Part shown: in pieces, positions 10,272 to 21,300 of the stretch
How the letters are laid out: each line of letters opens with the position of its first letter
Numbering within the stretch: the first letter of the stretch is position 1
NCBI GenBank assembly: GCA_015852425.1
Contig: JAAAIG010000359.1
Location: forward strand, 1-36,043
Direction: 5' to 3'
Length of the DNA: 36,043 bases
Origin: Gryganskiella cystojenkinii
Taxonomy: Eukaryota > Mortierellomycota > Mortierellomycetes > Mortierellales > Mortierellaceae
Made by a program: the position numbers and the translations under genes
The notes under the pieces: model-generated
The model's input: the letters and a program-made list of their open reading frames with translations, nothing else
The model's database searches: none
What the model was told of the DNA's origin: nothing

Positions 10272-12522
10272 TCAGGCATTTGGATCCGTGGGAGGCGGAG
10301 GGAACTTGGGTGTAAAAGCTGGTCGGCAGAAATCAAGCTTGCTTACCAGGACCTGAACAATTGCGTCCATTGGTTTTTTTCCTGGATGATGCGATCCATC
10401 GATGGAATTCCGACGATGGGGCATAATTTTAGGATACACATCCAAATGATTGATCGCTCCACCCATCTCTTTGTATTTGTCGTTGATGACCGCAATCTCC
10501 TGGCTGATCAAGTCATCCCAGTATTGGAGACGCGGGTTGGACCTCATGTCCGGGTTGTTATTGATGATGTCCCCCGAAGGCGTCTGTCCCACCCACAAGA
10601 TGTTCAAATCATCAAACCCTAACCCTGTCTTTTTAAAGAACGCACGTCGATCTTGCTTTATCTGAGCCAGGTTCGAGAGGACCTCCCTCATAAAGTCCAC
10701 ATATCGGACGGTTTCCCACAGGGGGCCAGCACCAAACGCGGCTGCGTTCCAGGCTCCGTGATCCAGGACGAGCGTGTCGTATTTTTCAAGCATGGCACTG
10801 CCATTAGGATCGAATGAAAATGGAACATAACCAGGATCGGTCATGTATTTGGCTGTTGGGACCACCCTTTGGAGCCACTGATCGTAATCCTGCTGGATAA
10901 AGATCCCTCCCAACTGTGCCGTATGCGGTTCACTGCCCTGGAAATCCGCGGTGTCGCTTCGATCGCCCAGGAATCGCAATTGGACTGCGCTTAACAATAG
11001 ACGCAGGTGGGAATCCCCTGCGAACCATATTTTGCGTTCGCGCTTGAAACAGGCCATAGTTTGTGCATGCTCGACCTCGAATTGTTCCATGGTCGCGGGT
11101 GCTGTTGGTGGAGCACCATAAGCACGGACGGTTGAGTTCCCTTCACCAATTAAGGGTTGAACTGTCTCGGGGATCTCGAACGACATCAATCGAGGTCCAT
11201 GGCGGCAGGATGGGCGTGCCCCGACCCATTCAAATTGTTGTTTGGCAAGATCCTCGAAATCCTGAACTGGGTACCGACGGGAATAGACGCCATATTCACG
11301 TGCACCCTTGATAGGTTCTATTGAGCACTCAGGCCAATCCTCGTATTTCGTCTGAGTCGCTGGCTGGAGGAGTTGAGGGCATCCGGAACAGACTGTGAAC
11401 TGATAAATCTGCGCGATCATTTTTTTGTATTCCTTGTGGTCATAGAACCCAGCATCGGATCCGGGAGCGGTAGGGGGGACCACAGCAAGGATGTTCTTGC
11501 TTACACGAACAGGGAAGAATTTACCATCGTAGTTCTCGTTCATAGGCGCATAATCCTCATAGACGTGCTCGATCTCGATCAGCCAGAATCTACCGGGGCG
11601 ACTGAGAACATAGGGGATCGCATAGGTACAATCTCCCAAGTTAATCTGTTGGTTCGCGATATAGTGCTCGGGTCCGTCAATGACGGCACGGAAGTAATCC
11701 GGTCCGGTGAAATCATCAATGTAGGACTCGGTCTTGACGTCTTTGGAAAGAGATTTGTCTGATCGAGGACGGCATCTGTTTTCGGGCTTTGAAGGCTTCG
11801 ATCCTTCTGTGTATTGACTTTCGGGTGTGTACAGTCTCTGGACACGGAAATAGCCACTTGGGTTACACTGACTAGGCCATCAATATAGAGATGAAGATTA
11901 ATTTTTACACTCCCTCATAATATTTTTTCATAAGTAAAATCACTAACATCTAAATTACCTTATCAGACCCAGCTGTATCTGTCGAGAGGGAAGGTTGAGA
12001 GTGAACGGACTTTGGAGTTGGTGGGACAGAGTAAGCGAACTGCTGTCCATCCGCGCGAACTTTTGGGCGGAAGAGGAATCGGTTACTTGGATCGACGTTC
12101 TCGATCATGTCACCTGTCGTGTCCATCCAGGTTGAACCAGGTTCTGTACAATGCTCTAGCTTCCAACCCTCTATGGCATGGATTTCCCGACAGTCTGTCC
12201 AGGATTCGATCCCGAGTTTTGTGAAATCTGGAGGGGATTCGAACTCAAAGGGCGAATCCAGACGAGAGCAAGAGCCGTTATTGTAGTTGACTACAGGATA
12301 ATCATGGTGGAGGGTTGGTAGATATCTGAGAGGCGATCCTCGACCAAGAAGGATAGAGAGGTCAACGATAGAAAAAAGAGCGAATCCACAAGTGACGATG
12401 AAACAGACAACGATGAGCCCTCGTTGACCGATGCGTCGCTCTTGCCGAGATTTGCAGGATGGTTTTTCACTGAATCCACCAAGGAGCGACTCCCCATTGT
12501 TGGTGGATGGGAAGAGCCACAT
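10272..12522 (-). CDS. PC-esterase/SGNH-type Golgi type II membrane protein
   Basis: Two exons, 11959-12522 and 10272-11867 (donor gtaatt at 11958, acceptor gtcag at 11868), give 719 residues. I chose the start at 12522 (MWLFPST) over the in-frame ATG at 12573, whose first 17 residues translate a CT-rich leader. Residues 1-35 are cytosolic, then one transmembrane helix (LIVVCFIVTCGFALFSIVDL) sets type II topology. After a stem with Cys and Trp, an Ig/filamin-like strand region is suggested (INLGDCTYAIPYVLSRPGRFW), followed by an SGNH-hydrolase fold. Block I is WFAGDSHLR with the candidate nucleophile Ser at about 474; the C-terminal catalytic block is DGSHH at about 678-682. This architecture is that of PC-esterase/TBL/NXPE-like proteins, which add or remove O-acetyl groups on glycans in the Golgi. 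Substrate unknown. It is divergent from the STELLO-like gene at 13731. Confidence 0.8.
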
Positions 12523-13102
12523 TTGAAAGAAAAAGAGAGAGAAGAAAAGAGAGGACCTAGTCTTCGTTCTCAAGATTAATGTAATCGAGGAATGCGAGAA
12601 AGATGTGACGGGGGATGATGAAAAGAGAAGGATGAAGAAAAGAAAGATAGATCAGACGAAAAGATGTACAGAAGCGGGCCTTACATTTTTGAGTTTCGAG
12701 AAAAAAAAAATAGTGTTCCAGTAACGGTACATGTTGTTGTTTTTTTTTTTTAAACTTAATTAAAATTCCGTGGGTATATTAAACCCTTAATCTAGATTAA
12801 TTTAAACACAGAAATGGTGTGAGGACAGAGCGATCATTGTTTTTGAACCTAGAAGGTTCCTGCAGCCCTCTGAAGATGTCTTGAGTCGATTACTGACGCT
12901 AAAGTTTGCGGGCTTTGCTTTTTTCCCTGCTGGAGAACGTTTGCAAAATTATGGACTTAATAGCCGTTGCGCTGCGTGCGAGGAACCACAACTTCAACTT
13001 CCTCGCACACATGACAGCTTGTGTATTTTTTAAGGGGACGTAACAGTAGCGTTTTCGGTCCTTTCAGATATTGTTTGATCCGACCCTGTCGCTCTTTTTG
13101 TA

Positions 13103-13152
13103 CAGTCAAGGTGCGATAATACTCCGGTTTTCGGAGTATTATCGCACCTAGC
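13103..13152 (+). repeat. Left terminal inverted repeat of the MITE, containing an 18-bp hairpin
   Basis: Arms AGGTGCGATAATACTCCG at 13109-13126 and its exact complement at 13132-13149, loop GTTTT. Read in the opposite orientation it is 48/50 identical to the repeat at 13305-13354. Confidence 0.9.
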
Positions 13153-13304
13153 TTTTTAGTCTGATTTTCGTTTGTCACGCAAAATTGGTGGTGCAAATTT
13201 ATTCTAGAAAATTCAATTGAGGGGTGCCAGAGAGTTTTGAAATTGTTGACCCCATCCCAAATTTTTGTCTGCAAAATGATTGAATTGATTTGTGCGACTG
13301 ACTG

Positions 13305-13354
13305 GCTAGGTGCGATAATACTCCAAAAACCGGAGTATTATCGCACCTGGACTG
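13305..13354 (-). repeat. Right terminal inverted repeat of the MITE, containing a 17-bp hairpin
   Basis: Arms AGGTGCGATAATACTCC at 13308-13324 and its complement at 13332-13348, loop AAAAACC. It differs from the left copy in the loop edge and at the sixth terminal base. Confidence 0.9.
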
Positions 13355-13730
13355 TACAGTACAACGCACTTCTATTTTTTGCTCGTTCGACCATCTTTTC
13401 AGGTTGACGCCCAACAAGGGCAAATGGAGACGATGAATTCTGCGGCTATTGGAAAACTAAGGGTGGGACAAGGGGGCGAGGGGACGGCGAGACTCATTTG
13501 GCGGAAAATAAATTTTTAAAATTTGGGCTGTTTTTTTGCTTTCCCGTCAAGTTTCATCCAGGTTCAACGGCCGTACCTGACGGCTTATAATTCTCATCCT
13601 CCTTTATCTCAATTTGTTTCTCATCATTCTTCATCTCCCTTCTCCCACTCCCTTCTCTTCAATTCTCCCTCTCTCCCACTACCCTCTCTTCCGTCAAGAC
13701 AGTAAAAAAAGAGACAAAGGATCGCACTAC

Positions 13731-16495
13731 ATGACTGCCAAATTCAGTTTTGGCGATGTTCGCTACAGTGCCCTCAACCATGCCACACCCCGAAACAAAA
13801 AACTCTTCGCAATCTTTGGTGGACTCTGCTTCTTAATCGCACTATCACTGGTTCATGTCTCATTACGTGCATCACCATACAACAGCGATGGCAGCAGCAA
13901 GAATAGCACCCCTCCGGCTAATTGCCCGATTATCCAAAACGAGCTTGCTGAGAAGCGAAAGACGCGAGGCGAAAACTGGATTGTCGTCACAACCATCAAC
14001 CAACCAACAGATGCCATGAACCTTCTTTGTCATCTCGAAGGGTGGAACGTAAGTCCTCCTAACGTATCTTTTTCCTTTGTTTTCTTCTCTTACCTTTCTT
14101 GCTTACACCATTTTGTTATTTTGGACAAAAAAATATTGTTTGTAGGTGGTTGTTGTGGCTGACACGAAGTCTCCAAAGGATTGGACATGTGGATCCTGTG
14201 TTTACTTGTCTGTGGAAGATCAACAGTGCCTGAGCTACGGAATCGTGGACCTCATCCCTTACAGAGCCTATACTCGCAAGAACATTGGTTATCTCTGGGC
14301 CATTCAACAAGGAGCCACCAAAGTCTTTGACACCGATGGTAAAAAGTTTGGGATGGACAATTGAAAAGAGGTTTCTGTTTTTGGACCCATAAACTGAGGG
14401 GGGTTTTTGTGTGTGACCGATGTGCACGAATGTAGAGAATAACCAATTTTTTAATTTTTTACCGCCACGCTACGCTCGGAATACATGTGAACAACAACGG
14501 AAACAGACGACAATCTTCCAACGGGCAAGGACATTATCTTTGAATCGCCCACAGGGGGTGTGGTCGGTTATCGCACCGATAAAGCTGCCGATACTGGCAA
14601 GAGTGTGAACATCTACTCTCACTTTGGTCGCCCTGATATCTGGCCCCGTGGATTCCCACTCAAGGAGATTGACATTCGACGTCCGGTCGATTACATCCCT
14701 GCGCTCGAATCCCTTTCGGAAAAACAAAAAGAGTTGCTAGCACCACCGATGATGATCCAACAGGGACTTGCTGATTTGGATCCCGATGTCGATGCCATTT
14801 TCAGGTTGACGCAGGTCCAAGAGCTGAAGAAGGCCAAGTTTTGCAAGAAGTCGCCCTCTATTCGACTCTCCCCTGGAACTTTCTGTCCCTTCAATTCGCA
14901 GGTAAGAAAAAAAAAAAAAAAAATCGACAGAAATGACGGCCCCTAACGAGGACCTCGTTTAGGTTTTTCTTTTCAAATTTTGACTTTCTTCTTTTTTGTC
15001 GAACCTCAGAACACTCTCTTCAGCTATGATGCCTTCTGGGGCTTGGTCCTTCCAATCACAGGTAATTTAAGTTCATAAAAATTTATTTCCGCCCTTTGGA
15101 AATACCATGTCAAATGGAACTCTCAAACTAAGAGCACCATCCCTCCCTTTTCCTTTTTCTCTCTCACTAGTGTCTTTCCGTGTTTGCGATATCTGGCGTG
15201 GCTACTGGGTACAACGTCTGCTCTGGGACGTCAATGGATCACTCGGTTTCACAAAACCGACCGTGGATCAAATCCGAAACGCTCACAACTACTTGGACGA
15301 TTACAGGGACGAACTCCAAATCTATGAACAGACTTCGAAATTCATCGATTTCCTCTCCACCTGGAACTCTAACTCCGCCGAACTTGAAGACCGCATTGTC
15401 GAGCTGATGGAGGCAATGGCAATTAACGAGTTTATCGGTGAGGACGATGTCGACCTGGCCAAACGTTGGGTCAAAGACTTGAAGTCGGTCGGTTATGCTT
15501 TCCCCAAAGTTTCTTCTTACAACTCCGATCTTGTACACACAACGCTCAGCCAGGTTAACGTTTTGAATCGAAAAACGCAAATATCCCGTAAGCTCTCGAA
15601 TGACGCCTTGGCGCAGTGTCGATTGGACGCTAAGGACGACCCGACCATGTCCCGGATACAGATCACGCCCGCGCCCGCCTCGATCCCCTCTGAAAAGTTC
15701 AAGAACGTTCTCTTGGTCGTCAACTTTAACCACCCAAAATCTTACAACGCGATTGAACCGTTCCTTTCCATTTATGGACCATATTTCCCCAACGTCAAGT
15801 TCTATGGACCCCAAGTCCCCGCGGAATTCAAGGATAAGGTCACGGAGGTGGAGGGGTACGATGGAGGCTTCACCACCTCCTACAGGGGTCTTGTCAAGGC
15901 TATGGAGACCTATCCCGAGTACGAAGGTTATATGTACACCAACGACGACACGGTCCTGAATGTATTTCAACTCTTGAATCTCGATCTAAACAAGGTCTGG
16001 AAACAGGTCCCCAACCTCGAAATTGATCTTCATGATCGATCTAAACCCGAACCGTTTGCTTGGTGGTGGCACCTGGAGTCGGCAACCAACATGTGGAACG
16101 ATCCAACATCGTTGACGGCCAAGCAATTGGATCGAATCCATTCTTTCACAAAAGTCAACGGACCGGCCGATATCCGGTCGTACTGTGATGCTGTTTATAT
16201 CCCTAAAAGGATCGCAGTCGAGTTGACGGAAGTCCTGAACCGGTTCGCCAAACACTCTGTATTCTTAGAGATGGCGGTTGGATTGGCGTTGGTGGCGATT
16301 GAGCCCACCGAGAACTGGGAGAGTTGGAAAGAGACGTATCTTTGGTTCGATCCGAGTGAGCGACCTTTCTGGCGGAATTATCTCAAAGAGGGTATTAGTA
16401 TGCTTCACCCTGTCAAGCTGACCGAGGATCCTAAAGCAACCGAGGAAATTGCCAAGGAACTTGCACACTGGATCGAGACTGTCCCTATTGTATGA
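13731..16495 (+). CDS. STELLO/DUF288-like glycosyltransferase family protein (Golgi type II)
   Basis: Five exons, 13731-14048, 14146-14338, 14507-14901, 15010-15061 and 15171-16495, join to 760 residues. The ATG at 13731 is the first one giving a short basic cytosolic tail before the single transmembrane helix at about 25-45 (LFAIFGGLCFLIALSLVHVSL). The lumenal part begins with the DUF288 block, WIVVTTINQPTDAMNLL, then VVVADTKSPKDW and YTRKNIGYLWAIQQGA followed by DTDDDN, where Asp residues resemble a metal/nucleotide-sugar site. A second glycosyltransferase-like half (after about 350) has NVLLVVNFNH and YMYTNDDTVLN, again an Asp-rich motif. In plants STELLO proteins are Golgi partners of cellulose synthase; the fungal function is not established to my knowledge, so only a Golgi glycan role is inferred. 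Exon 4 is only 52 nt (NTLFSYDAFWGLVLPIT). Confidence 0.88.
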
Positions 16496-16843
16496 GAAGG
16501 AGAAGGGACCTACTTGAGCTTAAACCCTATATAGACCATCGAAAATGTAAGATAGATCATCCCTTAATAAAAGTTCCAAGCTTTGATTCCTGTGCGAGCC
16601 TCCCCGGGCGCTGTTGGGAGACAAAAGATGAGTTTAAGAGAAACATTGCCCTTGGTGTATGCCTGGACTATCATTGAGACACGCGTTGGCTTTGCTTTGG
16701 AGATGGAAATTGTGACTGTCTTTTATATTCAAAAATGTAAACACGGTTCAAAGGTACATTTTTTTTTCTTTTTTCTTTGAACTGCCTTGCATCTCCACAA
16801 ACCTCCATCAACACTTTTTCGCGCAGGAACGAACAAACACACC
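16496..16843. other. Intergenic region between the STELLO-like gene and UTP23
   Basis: Same-strand spacer of 348 bp. It holds the probable polyadenylation signal at 16566-16571 and the UTP23 leader, which includes a T-rich tract and a gcgcag acceptor-like site near 16825. No gene seen. Confidence 0.5.
16566..16571 (+). terminator. Polyadenylation signal AATAAA of the STELLO-like gene
   Basis: AATAAA 71 bp after the TGA at 16493-16495. Confidence 0.5.
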
Positions 16844-17929
16844 ATGAGATTGAAGCGTTCCAAGGATTACAAGCGGTACATGAACATGTACTGCCAGACA
16901 TTTCATTTCCGTAAACCATTCCAGGTCTTGGGTAAATGACACCACCCGTTTTGCATCGGATAGATAAAAAAAAAGACATGCACATTCAAGTAGTAGAAGT
17001 TTGTCTAATCCCTACTATCCCCTTCGTCCCCTTGTTTCACTTTTTTTAATATTAGTCGATGCTGACTTTATCCAGTCCGCGTTGGATCAAAGGATCGATC
17101 TCCGGACCCAGATCCCAAAAGTCCTCTGTGACGCTTCCAAGCAGAGTACGTTTATTCGTGTCGATTACTCCAAATGAACAACCAAACAACCAAAAACGAC
17201 TCACACGCCCTTTACCCCCCCTGAACCATAGTGGTTTCCCCTTGTACCATGGCCCTCTTGAAATCCCGTGGTGACGACGCCTCTGGCGCGTTCCTGGCCT
17301 CTAAAAGATTCGAGAAACGTCGTTGCAAACATCAAACTGCCGTGGACGAATCTCTTTGTCTGGCTCAGATCATTGGCTCCTCCAACCCACACAACTACGT
17401 CGTGGCCTCTCAATCCAAAAAACTTCGTTCTCAATTCGCTCAAATCCCTGGTGTTCCTCTCTTGTACATCAACCGATCCAACCTCATTCTCGAACCCCCC
17501 TCGGAAGCTTCATTGAACAGGTCCAAGAATATCGAGTCCGCCAAGACACATGCCTCGACCAAGGAATTGCAGACGCTCAAGGCCGTCAAGGTCACGACGG
17601 CAGGGAAAGTGTCTGTGGACTCTGGGTTGGTCAAGAAGCTGGAAAAGAAACAGGAAAACAAGAAATTGAAACGGGACTTGATCAAGGCCAAGATCAAAAA
17701 GAGATTGGGTCCCAAGGAGCCAAACCCGCTGTCGGTCAAGAAAAAGAAAAAAGTGGCCGAGACTACGAAACCGAAGACAGCAACGACAATGACGGCGACG
17801 ACAGCATCAGCAGCACAAGCAGGAGCAACAGAAGGAGACGAGAACAAGGAGAAGAAAAAGACGAGGAGGAGTAAGAAATCAAAGTCCAAAGACACCAGCG
17901 CTGCTGCAGGCGGTGACGAGTCGTCATAA
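16844..17929 (+). CDS. UTP23: rRNA-processing protein UTP23 (PIN-like, small-subunit processome)
   Basis: Exons 16844-16931, 17056-17145 and 17232-17929 join to 291 residues starting MRLKRSKDYKRYMNMY. It belongs to the Fcf1/Utp23 PIN-domain family, nucleolar factors in early 18S rRNA processing that bind U3/snR30-type snoRNPs. The PIN fold begins VLVDADFIQSALDQRIDLRT (about 28-50). A CCHC zinc-binding set follows, seen in SPCTMALL and RRCKHQTAVDESLC. At the position where Fcf1 has acidic nuclease residues this protein has VVASQSKKL, the degenerate form expected for Utp23, so it is probably not a nuclease. Then come GVPLLYI, a basic coiled region, the diagnostic motif GPKEPNPLSVKKKK (219-232) and a Lys/Ala/Thr-rich tail. 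Yeast Utp23 is about 254 residues. Very secure call. Confidence 0.95.
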
Positions 17930-18333
17930 AAGGAACGATTATTCGACTCTTCTTGTTCGCATTTGCATCACTCATACCACAACAAATACAACTCCATTCA
18001 AACATACCATGATATGGACCTGCTGACTGCGATATATGTTTTACCTCCATGTTCTTTATTCGAAAAGTCTAATTGTCTTAGCAGAAAGATAAGAACAGGA
18101 TGTCTGAAGTGTTGCCTATTGCGCTGTGGGAGGGTATGTGTTGTACAAGCGGGGGACAATTTGGGTTCGAAGAACGAACATGCAAAGGAATAATGAAAAA
18201 ATGAACAGTGAAATGAACGGACGGACGAAATGATCAAAGGAGAGAGCGCATGGGTAACATGAATGACAAACAAAAGGTAGAAAACTGACGGTAGAAATGT
18301 CCGAAAATGTGGTTGGGTAACAAGGTGCCGTTT
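17930..18333. other. Convergent 3' intergenic region (UTP23 / MDM31)
   Basis: About 400 bp between two stop codons. On the minus strand a possible AATAAA lies at 18055-18060. A ggttcga at 18165-18171 resembles a tRNA B-box core, but there is no A-box or cloverleaf around it. No gene called. Confidence 0.5.
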
Positions 18334-21300
18334 TTACGCGGTCTGAGTTCCGATGTAATGCCAGAACCCTCTGTTGCCTCGAGCATAGTCATAGACACTG
18401 ACAATGTTTCGGGTCATGGACTGAAGACCCCAGAGACCAACACGCTTAAGCTTTCTATTGCGCTCGCGTTCATCGGCCACTAAGTTAGCCCATGCCTTTC
18501 CAAGTTCTGTTGACATTTCGTTCATCAGATTCGAGTCATAGATCGTCCACGAGCCATCGAATTCCGACTATGAACAAGGCGCACGTGAAGAAAGACGATT
18601 AATGTCAGTATATCATATGCAATCAAAGACTCCAATATGAAATTTGGCGGCATAAAAGAAAGAAAAAAATTGCTTACCAGATCCATTTCAAGTCGACAAC
18701 GAATAGGAGTGACAGTACGATTACTGTTCATGAAAGCTACAACTGGTCGGACCATGGCGTTCGAGAGATAAGACATGCTCTCAGTTTGCAATGGAATCGA
18801 AGCCTTGGTGTCGTTGAACCGGAACTCAAAGTCCAAGACCAAAGCAGGCTTCTTGGATTTCGTCTTTGGTGGATGTACCTTGGCCATGTGTTGATTGTGC
18901 TGTTGTTGCTGTTGCGCCGTTGGGTATTGATTATGCGTTTGTTGTTGTTGTTTCTGTTGTTGTTCGTATTGCTGCTGAACCTGTTCATGGTACTGATGGT
19001 ATTGACGTTGGCCATGATTTAGTTGATGAAGTCTGTGGTGTTCCTCCTGTGGACCCAATCCTTGCGCTGCGGCTGCCTGTTGTGCCAACAACTGTTGTTC
19101 TTCCTCCTCCTCCTTCATTTTTTGGTGAAGGGCGGCCGCTGCCCTGTTCGGGTACATAACAATCTCTTTGCCTCCAATCGTTCCGGTGCCAAAGACGAGC
19201 GGAAGAGGTGCAAAATCGACAACTTCATCAATCTTGTCCACAATATCATTCACGAGCTTGCGCAACACATCCTCCTCAGGCTCGTTGGGGATTCGAACAT
19301 CGCACGTAATATCTACGGTGCCTGAATAGATCCATCCAAACGGACCCTCGACGCCAGCATTCAGATGATCAATCTTGACATCGTCAATCTTGAACCTCGT
19401 CGTCCTCTTCCACTTTGTGTCCGATTGACTGTCTGTGTTTTCTCTTTGTGCAGTATAACAACTGAAAAGACAGCCGTCAAACATTCCGACCATAGAGTCT
19501 GCACAGAGCATGTCGTAGCAGAGCCATTGTTTCCGGAAGGTAGGGAACTGTGCATTGAAGATCGAGACAGTGTAGGGTCGGAAACCATCGGGCTGCAAGA
19601 CTGTGACGAGCATATCGTCCAACTCGAGAGACTCGAGCTCAAAGTCTCCAGGAACGTGCTTTCTCCTGGCGTCCTCTGGAATATACTCGATATCAGGGTC
19701 CCACCACACGTGGGTTCGATCTATTATGAGAAGAAGGCCAGGAACACGGATGGTTAGCAATCTACATTGGGTGTAATCTCATGTCATACATTCTTAAAGT
19801 CCAGATACTGCACCTATGACGCCGCGGACTCCTTTAATAGAGGCATCCTCAATAAGACCTTTGCCATCCAACCACCGCTTGGCCGAGAGTGTCACGTCAA
19901 TCTGGTCGATCGTGAGATCAAACATCGAAAAGTTGGTGTCAATCGCTTCCTCAGTCTCAGACTCGCCATCATGTTCGTGACCATGCCCAGAATGATCTTC
20001 GCCCTTGTGACCAAGTACTGGCTGCGTGTCCTTTGTGGGCTCCTCAGCACGTTTGGACATGACCACGTTCCTGAGCGTGATGCGGCCATCCTTCCAGTTG
20101 GGCACTATAGCTGCCTCGAATGTAACCTTGACTCCTGTAGACTCTGTGAGATAGTCACTGATCTTAGACGCAACGAAGCCTATAAAGCGAAGAAAAGGTG
20201 CATTGTTGTCCGTTAGAGTCGTGTGCCTAAAACCAACACACAGACCACCTCTTGAAAGGCCGTCACATAAATGAAATGAATGCAGAGACACTTAATTGCA
20301 CAAGACCAAAACGGAAAAGGGGTGGATGTGAAGATTTTTTGTTGTTGTTGCTTGTTTGTTTGTGTCGTTGGAGATGATAATCGAGCTGTTGTTCGGAATA
20401 CAAAAATATGCTTACCTTGGAACTGCAAACTGTTGGCCGTGGCGAGTACGAGACTGAAGAATGTTGTGGTACCCAATAACACAAAGGCCACGTTGGCGAT
20501 AAAGGCCCAAGAAAACATTGCAATAAAATCATCCACACGCCAAGGACGGATCTGTCTCATCAACAGCAACTTCAGTCGAATTCTGAGGCGGGCCATAAAG
20601 TTTGGTGCGGCAGCGAGGAGCTTGGCTCGACCGACTCTGTCAAGAGGTCCAGTAGGCGGCGTATACTTGACGAGCGCACTCTGCGAAGACGAAACGGACG
20701 GGCTATTGGACTTGCCAGCCTCGGTTGCGTAGGTTCTTCGAGATCCTTGGACGCGAACTGCTGGTGGTGCGAGCCTGGTTTGAGTAAAAGCTGTTGCGTA
20801 AGCCCTTTGTGCTGGTACTGAATTCGCTACCCGATGACTCTGCGACGATGCCGTGGCTATGCATGATGCCTCCTGTCGAGATTTAATATGAAGAAGACGA
20901 TGACCAGAAGACAGAGGCTGATGTTGAGACTGGATGTGAGAGAGGTTACCGGCGTGTTGAGCAGGAGAGGAAGGATGAAGATTTGTTCGAGGCTGAGGTT
21001 TGGAGAAGATCTGAGCTGTACCCTTGACCATTCTTTTGCTGAGATCGTTCATGATAGTGTGAACGCCCCTTGCTTGCGGCGCAACCAAAGAGTTGCAAAC
21101 GCCGGATCGATTCATCATGACTTGTTGAGTAGTTTGGTTGACAGCCACAGCTGCCTCTCCTCCGTACAATCCTCCATTGTTGTAGACCCAGAGTCCAGGC
21201 GCCAGACGACAGAGCAGCTGCTTGGAAGAAGCAGTGCGTCCACGGCCTGTTATTGAAGAGAAGAGACGAGAAGCCCTACTAATTGATGCCAACCAAACAA

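Larger units (their letters stand above)
13103..13354. mobile_element. Non-autonomous mariner/pogo-type MITE, 252 bp, TA target site duplication
   Basis: The left end starts CAGTCAAGGTGCGATAATAC and the right end, read on the other strand, starts CAGTCCAGGTGCGATAATAC. Comparison over 50 bp (13103-13152 against 13305-13354 reversed) shows two differences, at positions 6 and 30. Both sides are flanked by TA (13101-13102 and 13355-13356), the target duplication of Tc1/mariner/pogo elements, whose inverted repeats commonly start CAGT. The 152-bp interior has no open frame of note and no transposase. Each inverted repeat is itself a perfect hairpin of 17-18 bp arms with a 5-7 nt loop. Moved presumably in trans by a transposase elsewhere in the genome. 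Family assignment within Tc1/mariner is inference. Confidence 0.85.
12523..13730. promoter_or_regulatory. Shared divergent intergenic region of the esterase and STELLO-like genes
   Basis: About 1.2 kb between two head-to-head genes, with pyrimidine-rich leaders (relative to each coding strand) at both ends. It contains an A/T-rich block at about 12740-12810 with short palindromes (ttaattaa, tctaga) and the MITE at 13103-13354. No protein-coding gene is seen. That it serves as a bidirectional promoter is inferred from layout. Confidence 0.5.

Noticed and set aside
12523..12573. Upstream ATG at 12573 as the esterase start
   Set aside because: The 17 residues it would add are Phe/Leu/Ser from a CT-rich leader; the ATG at 12522 gives a normal cytosolic tail before the membrane helix.
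13103..13354. Reading the two hairpins as bacterial-type terminators or a CRISPR-like pair
   Set aside because: The copies are inverted, share 50-bp ends and are bounded by TA, which fits a transposable element; the genome is eukaryotic.
15239..15970. A 243-codon open frame on the minus strand
   Set aside because: It lies antisense to the large last exon of the STELLO-like gene, has no domain-like content and no leader; it is a by-product of codon bias on the plus strand.
18165..18171. GGTTCGA resembling a tRNA B-box
   Set aside because: No A-box, acceptor stem or anticodon arm can be placed around it on either strand.
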